DNA from: Panicum virgatum
Taxonomy: Eukaryota > Streptophyta > Magnoliopsida > Poales > Poaceae
Direction of reading: 5' to 3'
DNA length: 64,000 nt
NCBI RefSeq assembly: GCF_016808335.1
Contig: NC_053142.1
Span: forward strand, 3,051,802-3,115,801
The notes below the pieces were generated by a model. That model ran no database searches and was not told the origin of the DNA. It saw only the letters and a list, made by a program, of their open reading frames with translations. Each line of letters begins with the position of its first letter. The stretch's first letter is position 1. The position numbers and the translations under genes were made by a program. Below, piece by piece: positions 12,640 to 24,189 of this stretch.

Positions 12640-15284
12640 GTTTGGGTCTGGACACACACGGAAAGCAGTGCTTGATTTGAGCCTACTCGCGAACACCTTG
12701 TACACAGCCCTGGTGTACACTCTGCTAAGCTGATTGTTGTAGCCATAAAATGTTGAGGCAACAACTGGGGCCTGCAACAGCAAAAATCATTTTGTTAACA
12801 CACAAATTACTGGAAGTTCTCATTTTTTTCTACCCCTTTTTTCTGAATATTTTTGGACTTGGGTTCTTACCTACGAATTGAACTCCTCTGCCTCTTTCTC
12901 CTTATTATGTGCCAAAAGTTCCAAGAATGACTTCGCAAACTCATGTATTGCCGTTCAATTGTCACAATAACCATGCTTGACAGCAGAATTCACACTCTCA
13001 CTCCTTTGTGTCGAGTTCATCGTCCCGCAGAATATCTCTTTGAAATAAGCACCCACCCACATGTTTCTTTCATCATACAACTTCATCAGCACTTTGGACT
13101 CATGAACTTCATATTTGTCAAGCATTGCAGCCCAGGCTTGCTCGAATTCAATTGGTCTGAGTGGATGATTGATAACAGATGTTAAGGTTTCAGACAGCCT
13201 GGGATATTGAGTATTAAGCTGATTCAGCTCATTCCGAAACTTGTTCGTGAGCCAGGGGCAATATTTGTGGTATGTCTTTTTAATTACCAAATTTATTGCC
13301 TTTCCAATCAAAGAATCTTGATCTGCGTCAAACATTCAACATTAGCATTTTATCAGTATTTCGGTAATTCAAATTTCATAGCAGTAATTCTACAAACAAA
13401 TTCACTAAACAATGCACTTCAGTAATATTTTTGAGTACATGGACAACATAGATCGAGTACCTCAGTAATCCTTTTATATTTCTGAAGTAATCCAAGCAAA
13501 TCCATGTACGCAATAATGGTGGATTTTCAAAATACACTTTTATTAATATTTGAGTACATGGACATACATACATCGACTACCCCAGTAATTCTTTTTTCAT
13601 TTTTTCATTAATCTGAGCAAATCCATGTACGCAATAATGGTGGATTTCAAAATGAAGCAACAATCCATTCAGTAATCCTTATTTTTTTTAGTAATCCGAG
13701 CAAAACTCAAGCAAGCAATGAACCAACAATCGTTTGAATTCATTAATGGTTACCTACAAGGCACAAGTCATAGCATACATACCAGTAAAGATAACAATAG
13801 GATCCTTGCCCCCATACAAGCTCTTAATTGCTTGAACAACCACTCAAAGGTATCTGCTATTTCGTCTCTCAACAATGCCTGACCAAAAACAACATTTTGC
13901 AACTTGTTGTTGAATCCAACAAACATAGCTAGAGGCATGCTATATTGATTGGCTCGGTACGTCGTGTCAAAGGTCACCACGCTAGAGTAATATGCATACA
14001 CACGGAACCCCCCCCCCCCCCGCCCCAAGTCAGTAATTCAGTACATGTGTAGTTTTTTTTGTTCAACCCCCAAACTGAGTATCCCAGTAAAGCTTGATCA
14101 ATAATTCAGTACCATCATAGTCACCCTATTGACTGGCATGGCTCCAAAAGACATTCTTTATGATGTTCTTATCATCAAGTTGGAACTCATAAAAGAATTG
14201 TTGATTATTTGCTTTGCACTCTCTAAAGAAGGCCATGAGCTTCAAAATATCATCCATCCGTTCTTCTCGAACATGTGCAGCTCTCCTGTGAGGAGTGGGT
14301 TGTGTACAACATCATCATTTATTCAGTGTCAAAATATTTTTCTACATGCCAAAGAAAAGAATAGCCACAGGAAAAGTCACCTATTCTGAATATCTCTCTC
14401 AGTCAAATGTAGATTCTCAGCCCCACCCGCAACACTACGTAGGACATGCATAACGTTGGGGTGAGGGACTTGACTAGCATGCATTGTGTCAACCAGGTTC
14501 ATCACAGATGGATCTTCAACCTTGTGTGCCCTCATATGCTTCATCATGCTTGGTGAAGGATTCAGCTTGTGGTTATGTTCGAAAACAATGCGTGTAAAAA
14601 AGACACGCCCTCCATCTCGCGCTTTCCTTGCGCACACCATTGCTTTGCTGCCATCACATTTCGAAGTCTTTGATGTCTTACGGTCGCCATCCTCAACCTT
14701 TCTGTTATGCTTCCCTTCCAACGAGCAACATAAATCCTTTCCATCTGTCCCCCTTTTCCTGTTCTTCTTCACTGGATAGCCAGCAAGCCAAGCGTACTTT
14801 CTGTAGAACAAAAATGCATGTTCCAAAGACTGAAATCTCATCTCAAAATTTGGAACAACTTCAGGATCCAAATCCTCGCCCTGCCATGACAATATGTCAA
14901 AAAATTACCAACAGAAACACATCCAATAATTCAGTAATATGAGCATTTTTCATAGCCACTAAATAAATGCAGCAGGGAAGTCACACGTCTTTTTTTAAAA
15001 CACTCACATGTGTGTAAGTTTGGTTGACATCAGGCGTAATCATCTTTGTAGGCGCAACATACGGCGGTGGCGTCATAACAGCTGGATACCTCATATCATG
15101 TCTTAGCCAGGGAGGGCTAGATCTCAATGGTTGGGCATTCATCACCCCCCGCAGGGACTGAATCCGGGGAAGGCTGCGGAGCTGTCGCCGATGGAGGTAT
15201 AGATACTTGAGATGCCATCACATGCCTACTAACAAGGCTGATTGCTGGGCTCGAGCGATTCATTGCAATATCAGCACTCTCCAT
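12640..15284 (-). pseudogene. FAR1/FHY3-type MULE transposase gene (decayed)
   Basis: Read on the minus strand. Exon 1 from 15,284 is MESADIAMNRSSPAIS..., serine/proline-rich. Exon 2 (about 14,882-14,377) is a FAR1 DNA-binding domain, with FQSLEHAFLFYRKYAWLAG followed by the zinc-ligand pattern ending in FEHNHKL. A third block (about 14,290-14,135) reads RMDDILKLMAFFRECK. A fourth (about 14,008-13,780) is the MULE transposase core, with VVTFDTTYRANQYSMPLAMF and ALLRDEIADTFEWLFKQL. The next (13,335-12,850) includes LRPIEFEQAWAAMLDKYEV and STQRSESVNSAVKHG, and contains an in-frame TGA at about 12,957 just after HGYCDN. The last block (12,780-12,640) reads RVYTRAVYKVFASRLKSS and then stops at the retroelement junction, so the expected SWIM zinc finger is missing. 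FAR1 family members are either domesticated regulators or Jittery-like transposases. The internal stop, the truncation and the convergent Ulp1 neighbour favour a dead transposase. Confidence 0.65.
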
Positions 15285-15399
15285 ATCCGTATTGGTGCTA
15301 CAAAGTAAAAGAAAAAATAATGGCACATCACTACATTACTACTGAACACAATACTATTTTTGGAACATCTTACAAATGCAAAAATATGCAGGACCCACT

Positions 15400-15645
15400 G
15401 GATCAAAATATTAGGCACATTGAATACTGAACATCTGCTTCAAATAATAGGCACTGAATACTGAAACAGCTGGATGAAATACTAGCCACTGAATACTGAA
15501 CATGCGGAATACTGAACACTGAATAATGTGTAATAGGCCAAATACTGAATACTACCCACTGGATCAAAATATTAGGCAGATGAAATACTGAACACACTAA
15601 ATAAATTCAGTAATAGGCCAAATACTGAACAATGTGTAAGGCACA
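15400..15645. repeat. Cluster of CAGTATTCA-type short repeats
   Basis: Closely spaced ACTGAATACTGAA and AATACTGAAC words occur about every 15-30 bases. They are the reverse complement of the CAGTATT/CAGTAATT words scattered through the noncoding parts of the two neighbouring genes. No gene is present in this stretch. Confidence 0.6.
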
Positions 15646-15649
15646 AATA

Positions 15650-16250
15650 GAAGATTTCATGGTCTTCAATAATTTTCCAGATTCCAATGTAAGGTTTTCA
15701 TAAACTTGCAATCCACCAAAAATCCTCCACGAATCGACCAAAATGTCAACAAATTACTAGCGCAGAGAGATTATGGGTGATGAGAGAGCTCAATTACCGA
15801 TCTCACTCCACCAATCCCAGCAGATTCGGCCTCCCCGCGGCGCGCTGCTTGCTGCTCGTTGCCGCTCCGCGCCTGTGCTTCCGCGCGGCAGGCCTCTCGG
15901 GGCCACCGCGCCGCCGCCGCTCGCTCCGCCATAGAAACTACGCAGGAACCCCTCGTGCTCGCCGCTCACCGTGCTGCTTGCTGCTCGCCCCTCGCCGCTT
16001 GCCGCGGAACGCCTCGTGCTCGCCGCTCGCCACGCTCCGCGCGTCTCGCCGCTCGATGCCGCAGAAGCTACTGCGTCAGAAGGGAGTGACTCGAGCTCAC
16101 CACTCGCCGCACTACGTGCATCTCGCGGCTCGCGCTCGCGATGTCTAGTTGGTGAACAGGCGGTGAGGCCGGAACAAATGGACGGAAGGTGGTGTAGTTG
16201 GGCCGGGCTGCTTAGGGGGCTTGTGTTTGGGTATAATGCACCTGGGTGCA
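15650..16250. other. GC-rich upstream flank of the FAR1-type gene
   Basis: A 300-base GC-rich core (about 15,830-16,150) is built from repeated CGCTCGC/GCTGCTCGC words. The open frames on both strands are compositional. It sits where the promoter and 5' UTR of the minus-strand FAR1-type gene would be, or where the end of the enclosing transposon would lie. No coding gene is recognised. Confidence 0.3.
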
Positions 16251-17440
16251 TTCGGTACATAGAATGTACTCTAGCCGCATGCGCATCAGGCTCAACCATC
16301 TACTCCATTGGAACAAACATGCATGTGTGTTTTCTAATTGACTTTTACCACCTGCCAACCATTCTAAGCCACGTAGCACAAAAATTCAATTAGACTGCAT
16401 GCATGCATGCATGCATGGGTGAAATCTTTTATTGGTTCGATTCTTTGAAACAAAATTTCTCCTAAACCATAACTCTGATTGACAAACCGTTTGTTGCGTC
16501 TTACTCATAAAAATGTGCTTAACAAAACTATATCCAATATCAATATATTTTATTTCTTTTATATGATTGCATCTATGTGTACCACCAGTTTCAACTTTGT
16601 ATATTATCGAGTTGCAACTAGTTATTACTATGTGTACTATTTGCATCTGATCTCTACAATTAAGTTCATCTGTAATTCTGGATGCAACCAAAGTAGAAAT
16701 TGACTTGCAAACTAAGTAGTAACCAATTGCACATAACTGATTGCTACTAGTAGTAATTAGGTTGCAACTGGGACGATAACTATATTGCAACTAGTAGTAA
16801 TTAGGAGTTGCAACAAGTAGTACTTGGTTGCAACTAACAAGTAACAGATTGCAACTAGTAGTAGCTGGGATGCAAATGAGTAGTAATTGATTTTTAACTA
16901 GTAGTAACCAATTGCAACTAATAGTAATTGGCTTCCAGAAAGTAGTACCTGGTTGCACAAGTAGTAATTGGGAAGTAATGGTTTACAACTTTCACTAACT
17001 AGGTCCGTAACTAGCTTGTAACTAGTAGCAATTGGGTCAAAACAAGGTTCTAAGTGGCTGCAACAAGCGCTAACCCCACTACAGCCAAGTTGCAATTGTG
17101 CTATGATGGCAACTCATAGTACATTGACGTTGCAATTACGTAATTGAAAAAAACAAGTTCATCAAATATAGTCTTTATGGATCTCGTTTTGTTAAGCACA
17201 TTTTTTCAAACAACCTGATGCAAATGGATCTAAAATCGGAGCTACAGTTTAAGAGATATTGCATTTTTCCTATCCGAATCAACAAAAGATTCTCTGCATG
17301 CGTGCTTCCTGTTGGGTGGCGGGGTTGAGGTGTGGTTGGTTGGTTCCATCTAATTTTGCATGCATGAGGCTGGACTAGCATGTATGCGAGACCGGTGGAG
17401 GGTCTGTGCATTTGGTATAGCAAATGCTTGTATTTTAGCC
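16250..17440. repeat. Repeat with TTGCAACTAGTAGTAA-rich core
   Basis: A direct repeat of about 35-40 bases (near 16,254 and 17,386; both contain GTGCATTYGGTA and a TAGCC-CAT tail) brackets the region. Inside, 16,610-17,110 consists of irregular copies of GCAACTAGTAGTAATTGGTT-like units. A TGCATGCATGCATGCATGCATG run lies at about 16,396-16,417. There is no coding content. Confidence 0.5.
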
Positions 17441-17444
17441 TCAT

Positions 17445-17445
17445 C

Positions 17446-17477
<32 letters not shown>

Positions 17478-17478
17478 T
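17445..17478. repeat. (TG)n(TA)n compound microsatellite
   Basis: A short GTGTGTG run changes into a TATATATA run. The flanking DNA from 17,480 to about 18,185 holds no recognisable gene; it includes a near-palindrome, TATGGAATAGTTATTCCATA, at about 17,503. Confidence 0.8.
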
Positions 17479-18187
17479 GGACATGGCTAATCTCTACCCT
17501 TGATATGGAATAGTTATTCCATACCGTCGCGCCCGCGTGCCCAGGCTCCCGCCATCTGCGCCGGTTTTTCATCCGCAAAGCACACCCCACCCATCTCCGC
17601 CCAACCGGTCCTGTATGCACGCTGCACTCCAACGCACACGTGACACGTTCCCTTCTCTACAGCTGTACGCCCCCTTTTCTCATGCTTTTTTCCTAGCGTG
17701 TGAGCAGATTGTATAGACGGATTATGAACTTAATTGGTTGCCACGTGTCTTGCAGGTGAGCCCAGATAATTCACGTGCTGTAAGGATATAGAAACATGCA
17801 AGGACTCGATACAATTATACAAAAATTTTCACACGCCTAGGGGACTGGAAAACAAAAAGGTTTTGCAGTTGCCGGACACAGTAATACTAGGGCAATTGAA
17901 AAGCATTTTGTTTGTATTGGCAGGTGAATGCGTCAACTCTGGATTAAACTAAATTTTCCAATACTTGTTCTAACATACTTGAACATCTATGATGGTATAC
18001 ACATTAGGTATGTAACCATACATAAAGTATGTGTACATACTTGTTTTATATACTAATAATAAGATATAATTATATATATTTAAAAAATAGGACTGCTTTT
18101 GAAATTTTTCATGTATATACCTTTGAAGTATGTTAGAATAAGTCTCTGTGATCTTGCTCCGGCAGGTATACACAGGCAGTTTTACAG

Positions 18188-19631
18188 ATGCATCCATCAT
18201 CTAGACCCCATCTTCCCATAGAACCTTCATATCCTCTATGAGTGGCTCTAGGAACACATCTATATCATTGCCTGGCTGTTTCGGGCCAGAAATATCATGG
18301 TGAGTGATACCTACACTTCTAACATAGATAGGTTGGTTGTAGACGGTGAGGATGACCGGCCAAGTGTTGTGGGAGCTGCAGAGGTCACTGAACGGATTCA
18401 TCCCATCGGTACTTAGTGTTCAACATGATGTTCCTCGCCTCATCCCCAAAATCCTTTGTGAACTTGGCATTGAAACTCTTCCATTGCTTGCCATCAGAGG
18501 GGTGTCGTAGCTTGCCATCGTCCTTGATGTGTCCTGCCGATGCATGCTAGGACATCAGCTTGACATCCTCTGGGTTCTCGAATAGTGCACGCAGATTATC
18601 GATCACAGGCAGGTACCACACTGAAATCAGGACTTTTCCTCTACATGTAGCCCTCTTCTTCCTTATCCTCAGGAAACGGGGTCTGCTTGGCTGTCTTCTT
18701 CTTCTTCTTCTTCTTGGGTCCCTCGTCATCCACGTTCGTGCGACAACCCGTATTCCTCTTGTATTGACTCATGCCGTAGTGTGGATAGCTCTACAAGTTC
18801 TCATACTTGTCCCGATACAAGATACAGTGGTTAGTGCATGCATGTAACTTTTTAAGCTGCAACGACACTGGCCAGATCATCTTCTTCGCTCGATAGGTAT
18901 TGGTGGGCACCTTGTTACTCTCTGGGTATGTGTCAAAAAGCATACGTAACAGGTCATTGAAGCAAGTGTCGGACCACCCATGACGAGACTTCAGCATCAG
19001 CAGCTAGAGGTTAAAACACAACACTGCCCAATGCTTCGGACAATCCTTATACATCGGATCAATTGCTGCTTGCTTCATCTCCTTGAAATTCTTCAGCCAC
19101 TTCGGATTCCCAAACAGAACATCATCTTGATCCATACGGTTAGCATGGTTCTAAAAAATCTCTACATCTTCGGGCCCCAACAAATCGCCCTGCTCATTAC
19201 CATCCCCATCCCCATCACCATCACTACCTGCCATGTCTTGGAGAACTTCATTAATGTTGACGTAATCGCGATTCGCACTATTGCCGCCCACTTTTTCTGC
19301 TAATGATGAGGGTGGTTGTCCTTTTTCATTCACCGACGAGGGCGTCGAAGAGTTTTGTTCAGATGCACCGGTGACGCTTGGATCCACTTCACCATGAAAC
19401 TTCTAGATGGTGTAATTCTCAACAAAATCATGGCGGATCAAGTGAGATTGCACCACGTTATCTTCCTAGAGAAGATTTGTTCTTGCAGCTCTTTCACAAA
19501 GAAATGGTGCGCTCCCGACCTAGACTCACACAATGCTTTTTCGCAGCGGCAACAAATTTTCTCGCATGATGCAGGAAAGACAGATCGTTGTCAACTCTCG
19601 GTAACTTGTACATCCACTCTTTCTTGTCCAT
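18188..19631 (-). pseudogene. CACTA TNP2-type transposase (fragmented)
   Basis: Read on the minus strand from 19,631. A transposase-associated domain starts with MDKKEWMYKLPRVDNDLSFL and ends with KKHCVSLGRERTISL. It is followed by an acidic linker with an Asp-Gly repeat (19,387-19,151) and by RHGWSDTCFNDLLRMLFDTY and HACTNHCILYRDKYENL (18,997-18,791). Next comes a lysine-rich insert coded by CTT/TTC repeats, and then MNPFSDLCSSHNTWPVILTVYN and GPKQPGNDIDVFLEPLIEDM (18,401-18,201). Several stop codons and frame changes separate these blocks. Similarity to TNP2 ends at about 18,188, so the C-terminal half and the left element end are missing. It belongs to the element whose other end lies at 20,312. 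Confidence 0.7.
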
Positions 19632-20312
19632 GAACGCGATCTTGCACAAACACATAGAGAGAAACCAAAGTCATTTGGTGAGGGAAAAAGGTTTATTTTG
19701 TGAATTGTGAACTGTCTTAAACTACGGGATATTTTTGCCAAAAAAATAAAATTCACACAAGGCGGTTTTTGAGAAACTAAAGTCATATAAGCAAATCAAT
19801 ATAAGTAAAAATGCATTCGAGTAGCTACAGATCCAGTTTTCTCTCTCCTCCATTTAGATCTGGATCTAGATCTAGAAAAAAAACACCTAAATCATGTAAA
19901 AGAGAGAAGAAGAGAGTTGTAGAGTAAGAAATTAACCTCTTCCGGTGGTCCCCTTCACCAAATCCAAGGGCAAAATCTCCCCTTCTAAAATGGCCAATTT
20001 TTGTATTTTGAGCTCAAAACACAAGAAAATGGAGGAGCCGCGGAGAAGAAGGGGGTTGGGTGCTGGTTATATAAGGGAAACTTAACCGAGCGGGCAGCAT
20101 AAGGGAACCGCCTCAGTTAATTGTCCATTAACCAAGGCGGTTGTGTTACGGTGCGCCGCCTTAGTTAAAACTTAACCGAGGCGGTTGATGTAACAAAACC
20201 GCCTTTGTTATAATGGACGATTAACCGAAGCGGTTGCACGACCGGCGGCAGGCCACCATTAAACTCCGAGCCCTTTCTAAAAGGTCGCGATTAATGCAGT
20301 TTTGAAGTAGTG
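18188..20312 (-). mobile_element. 5'-end half of a CACTA element (family with AACCGAGGCGGTT repeats)
   Basis: The right boundary reads, on the minus strand, CACTACTTCAAAACTGC, a CACTA terminus, and is followed outside by TGA. Between about 20,070 and 20,260 there are multiple copies in both orientations of the subterminal motif AACCGAGGCGGTT and variants. The transposase remnant lies further in. No matching left terminus was found, so the element is truncated near 18,188. Confidence 0.65.
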
Positions 20313-20889
20313 TGATTCCCAATGTTTGTATAACTGGTCACACTAAGTCTTCTTCAGCCGCCCTTCACTTGCACGATCTAATGAACCGATGCGTTCTTTT
20401 TCCATATCGTCAGTTTAACCGGTGCTCTTTTTCCTGAATAACCTGAGCATCCATTGCTCAGACTGATGCATCGACACATGCAATAAGCATGCTATCGGTT
20501 TAATTGGTGCATTCATTTCTGCTGACTTTGTCCAACTCCATCGATGCATGCAATAATCATGCTGTCGGTTTAATCGGTGCATTCATTTCTGCTGACTTTG
20601 TTCAACTCGTCATGACTGTCATTTGGACACCTCAAATATATTCTCTCTCTGAATTTTCACTATGCATTGGATATTTTTACAGTGAAATTGACATCTTGGA
20701 CATGATTTGGACTCCATCCATGGGACATAGAAATCCTAAAAATATGATCTCACAAACTCATTGGACCCATTGATTATGTTGTCACACAATCACCAAATTT
20801 TAAAAAAGTGGCAATTACACCTATCTATTGCAACAAAATTAGTGTTGTGGCAATGGTTTCTGTGGCAGTAGGGTAAAAATCTAGTAGTG
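20313..20889. mobile_element. Fragment of another CACTA-like element end
   Basis: The block ends at 20,889 with ATCTAGTAGTG, whose complement CACTACTAGATTTTTACCC has the form of a CACTA terminus. Inside is a 70-bp tandem duplication (copies starting near 20,477 and 20,547, both with ATGCAATAA-CATGCT and TCGGTTTAA-GGTGCATT). No partner terminus was identified. Confidence 0.3.
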
Positions 20890-22590
20890 TTGCATACACA
20901 GTGTTGACCTCGGGCCCGAGGTAGCAGAGAAATTGTTGAGTGTCTTCGGCCATAGCTCTAGAAGTTGATGATGCGGGGTTGACTGTTCTCGTTACCGAGA
21001 GTGAGATTTGAGGAGGTACGGAGATGGGGTTGAACTCTTCTCTAAAGTGACTCTAGATTATGAGTGAAATATTGCGGCAAATCAGAACCAATCGTACACT
21101 ACCCTATTTTCACATTAAAGAGAAAACAAAACTAAATTGTCATGTTTAAATAATGAACACCTATTAAGAGATTAGTCATAAACTTTATCGATTCAGTTAA
21201 CCTGTGCTTTCCCATGCAATGGCGTAAAAAATGCTTGTTGGCATTTACTAGCATCGCTACTTGGTTTGTGTTCCTAGAAATGATGCCAGAAAAAGTTTGG
21301 GTATTTCTTACATTATGAATGAATCTGCAAGTGCACAGGATACCGTTGTAGCATTTTATCCAGGAGTATTCCAGTGTTGTCAATTTATATTTCCGCAGGG
21401 AAGGTGGCGGTTAGATAAGTTGATGAATAATTCTTGATTGGATTTTCAATTGTATAAACAGGAGCAAGATGACATATGGATAAAGAGGTAATGTAACACA
21501 CAAGTTAATCGAGCTCAAACTCATGAAAAGGTAAGGCAGGGAGAAAAGAAGAAGAAAGCTTTCCGGGTTTTTATCCACTCCTAGTTAAGTATACAGCTTG
21601 TATTATATATTTACACCATACACATGATTATCCCAAGCTCTAAGCTCCCTGGGATTACCAGTAGAACAACACAGGGTTGGCGGAGAGCTGCCAGCCGACT
21701 CGGTCACTTTATGGACTTCCTACCCGGCTCCTAACTAAACATGTAGGATTACAGAGACCAGGCAGGGTTGTCACCACCTTCCGGCTACCTCTACAAACTA
21801 TAGGAAAGGCGACATCTAGCAACACATTATAATCCAGCCACCATGTCTAAATTAATTAGTCATACTCTGGTATCTCGCGTGGAGCCCCCACCCTTTGGAT
21901 GGATAGGCATCATACTAGAGCAAACATTCGAATACTGGTACCAGTGACGTGGCACTAGATTTACTCTTCCAATCATGCAAAGTATAAAGTATGAATACAA
22001 ACTAATCATGAAGTACATGTCTGATACCGTGAGTATAAATCATGCAAATATAAATATCTTGAATATAAGTCTATTAACGATATCTGAGAATTAGAAAGAA
22101 AAATAAGAGCTATCGAATGTCCTAAGGAACCTCGCAGACCAGAATATGAGCTACTTGAGCCTAAACTCTAGTAGCCTATGGCCTATGCAAGAGAGAAATT
22201 AGAGAATGAGCAACTTGTTTTGTGTCTTCATTTAAGCCCCCCACCCCGCTTTATAGGTGTGATCCATGGAGTCTTGGGCCAGCATTAGGGCTCTTGCACT
22301 TGGAATCGCCATTGAGGACCAACGAGGGAGCTACACATGGAGGTGGAAGGTCGGTGGCACCAAACTAAGGTCAATGGGCCGGACCCATGGTTCAGCAACC
22401 CCACCTGGTAGCCAACCAACTTACCCTTTGGCACTGTGGCTGACAAGTGGGTCCTTATGTCTACTAGTAAGCATGCCCGTGCTAACGCCACGGATAAATT
22501 TTACATACAAAAATAACACATGATCCATAATCCAAAAATGAGAAATATATATTTTCACAGAAAGGATATATAACATAGTTATTATGCGGA
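20890..22590. other. Repeat-derived region without a recognisable gene
   Basis: There is no long frame with recognisable homology. The stretch around 21,480-22,290 has LTR-like character (short CT-rich runs and TTTATAGGTGTGATCCATGGAG near 22,251), but no ends, primer-binding site or coding domain were seen. Confidence 0.25.
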
Positions 22591-22720
22591 GGGTAAAGTC
22601 TGTTTTCAACCCTCAACTATAACGATCGTCCGATTTTGAACCCAGAACTACAAAACCGGACATCCTACACCAGCGAACTATCGAAACCGTGAAGATTATA
22701 CACCGATGATGTAATATACA
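22590..22720 (+). repeat. Single terminal arm of a MITE/MULE-like repeat
   Basis: The sequence starting GGGTAAAGTCTGTTTTCAAC and CAACTATAACGATCGTCCG resembles the terminal arm of widespread grass DNA elements. The opposite arm was not found in the window. From 22,720 to 23,330 I see no gene. Confidence 0.3.
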
Positions 22721-23331
22721 GTTATTGTGTTGTACATAACCACATCTATTAATCATTCATTGACGATGAGTATAAAATGCACTCATGCTCATGAAGGAAT
22801 ATTTCACATGTTGCTTTATGCATACGATTGATTATGGAAAGGATCACTTGCTGGATATCTGAAACACCAGACTCCAAACAGGCAAGCTAGTTTTGTAAGA
22901 AAAGACCATGCAACATTAAAAAGAAAAGCGAGAATCAAAGCAATGTAAACCTTATCTCTAACCAGAAGAGACTGTTTTTGGACGATCAACCTTGAAATAG
23001 TACTCTTTCATCAACATTTTCAACATGGATTGTTGCATCTCCAGGTGGATTCAGCAAAAACCACATGTTCATAGCTCCAATACAAGTTTTTCAGGCTCCT
23101 GCAAATTTATAGCAAAATCAGAATTGTTGTATTACTATATAATCGGGTTATTCAATAATGCACTTCAAAATTGAATATCAGATTGCACTAACCTTCACAT
23201 TCATGATGGTTGAGTTGACCACAACTGATGCTACCAAATTATTGTCTGAGAAAAGAGCATAATGATAAAGATCGGGACTTTCCAAGTTCTCATTATTAGG
23301 GAACTTTCTCTTCTCTGGAGAGAGAAGGTTA

Positions 23332-23902
23332 TAGTCTATTGTTAGGCTCATGGAAGGTGCTCTGCTTCTTTAAGCTCCGAATCTCCTCATCAGCTAACAG
23401 AAGCATCGCTCTTAAATGCTCGGTAATAGCCTTGCAATCATACAATAAATCCCTAGACAGAACTTGACCCATTTCTTTGATTCTCTCCAACGTACTGCAA
23501 ATTTTAGAGAAGAGATGAATCAGTTGATAAGAAAATTTGACCAAAGAACAGCTAGAGCAGGCACCACTTCTTTGGAAGTTCAACAACGGCAGTAGCTTCA
23601 CCAAGGGAGCGCTGGCTTTCCTTAAGCCTTGTAGCAGTTCCTGACAAAGATCGAGCTTGTCCCTGGATTTGGCAGCTGGCCGCGCGGTGCACAGTAGCTC
23701 GGGCCCCCGCCGCCGCCGTTTCTCTCACTGAGGGTCGTGTGTGTGCGACCGCGGGCTGCGGCGGGGGGTTGTCCAGTGGACGCCGGGGATCGCTGTGTGG
23801 GCTGCGGGTGCTGGGGGAGACCACGGCTGCGGCCGAGTCGCGGCAGGGTTCGGCGTACGGCCCTATGGTCTTGGGGGAAACGGCGGCGGCGGGGATGGCC
23901 AT
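23332..23902 (-). CDS. Unrecognised two-exon protein, possible gene fragment
   Basis: On the minus strand a GC-rich first exon from 23,902 (MAIPAAAVSPKTIGPYAEPC) leads into a less biased, protein-like stretch, SGTATRLKESQRSLGEATAV. A donor at the AA/GTGGTG junction near 23,571 can join it to an acceptor TTTGCAG ending at about 23,496. The second exon then reads TLERIKEMGQVLSRDLLYDC and AITEHLRAMLLLADEEIRSL, with a stop at about 23,332. The join keeps frame and gives a helical, heptad-like C-terminus. I do not recognise the family. It could be a real small gene or a fragment captured by a transposon; the arginine-rich, repeat-like first-exon sequence favours capture. Confidence 0.35.
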
Positions 23903-24189
23903 CTGGCGATCGGCAGCTGGTGCTGGGAGATAGCGGCGGAAGCCGAGTCACGGCGGGGATCGGCGGCGGCGGCGGCGGCCCAGTCGTGGTGGGCGAGCGG
24001 CAGGAAGACGGAGCGATCCGAGAAAAAAAGAGAAGGTGCCGGTCAGAGAGAAGGCGGACGGCGCATAAAAAAAAGTTGCGCACGATGGGTTTTGAACCCT
24101 CTCTACTGCGGTTTAGAGGTGGGGGCATGGTGGAGTGCATTGGGGCCGGGATGATCCGGCAATTTTGGAGCGTTGATTCGCGTTGAAGC

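Noticed and set aside
12640..15284. A functional host FAR1/FHY3 regulator
   Set aside because: An in-frame TGA, a missing SWIM domain and the transposon neighbourhood indicate a decayed transposase.
23622..24186. Glycine/arginine-rich frames overlapping the unrecognised minus-strand gene
   Set aside because: Shadow frames of a GC-rich first exon.
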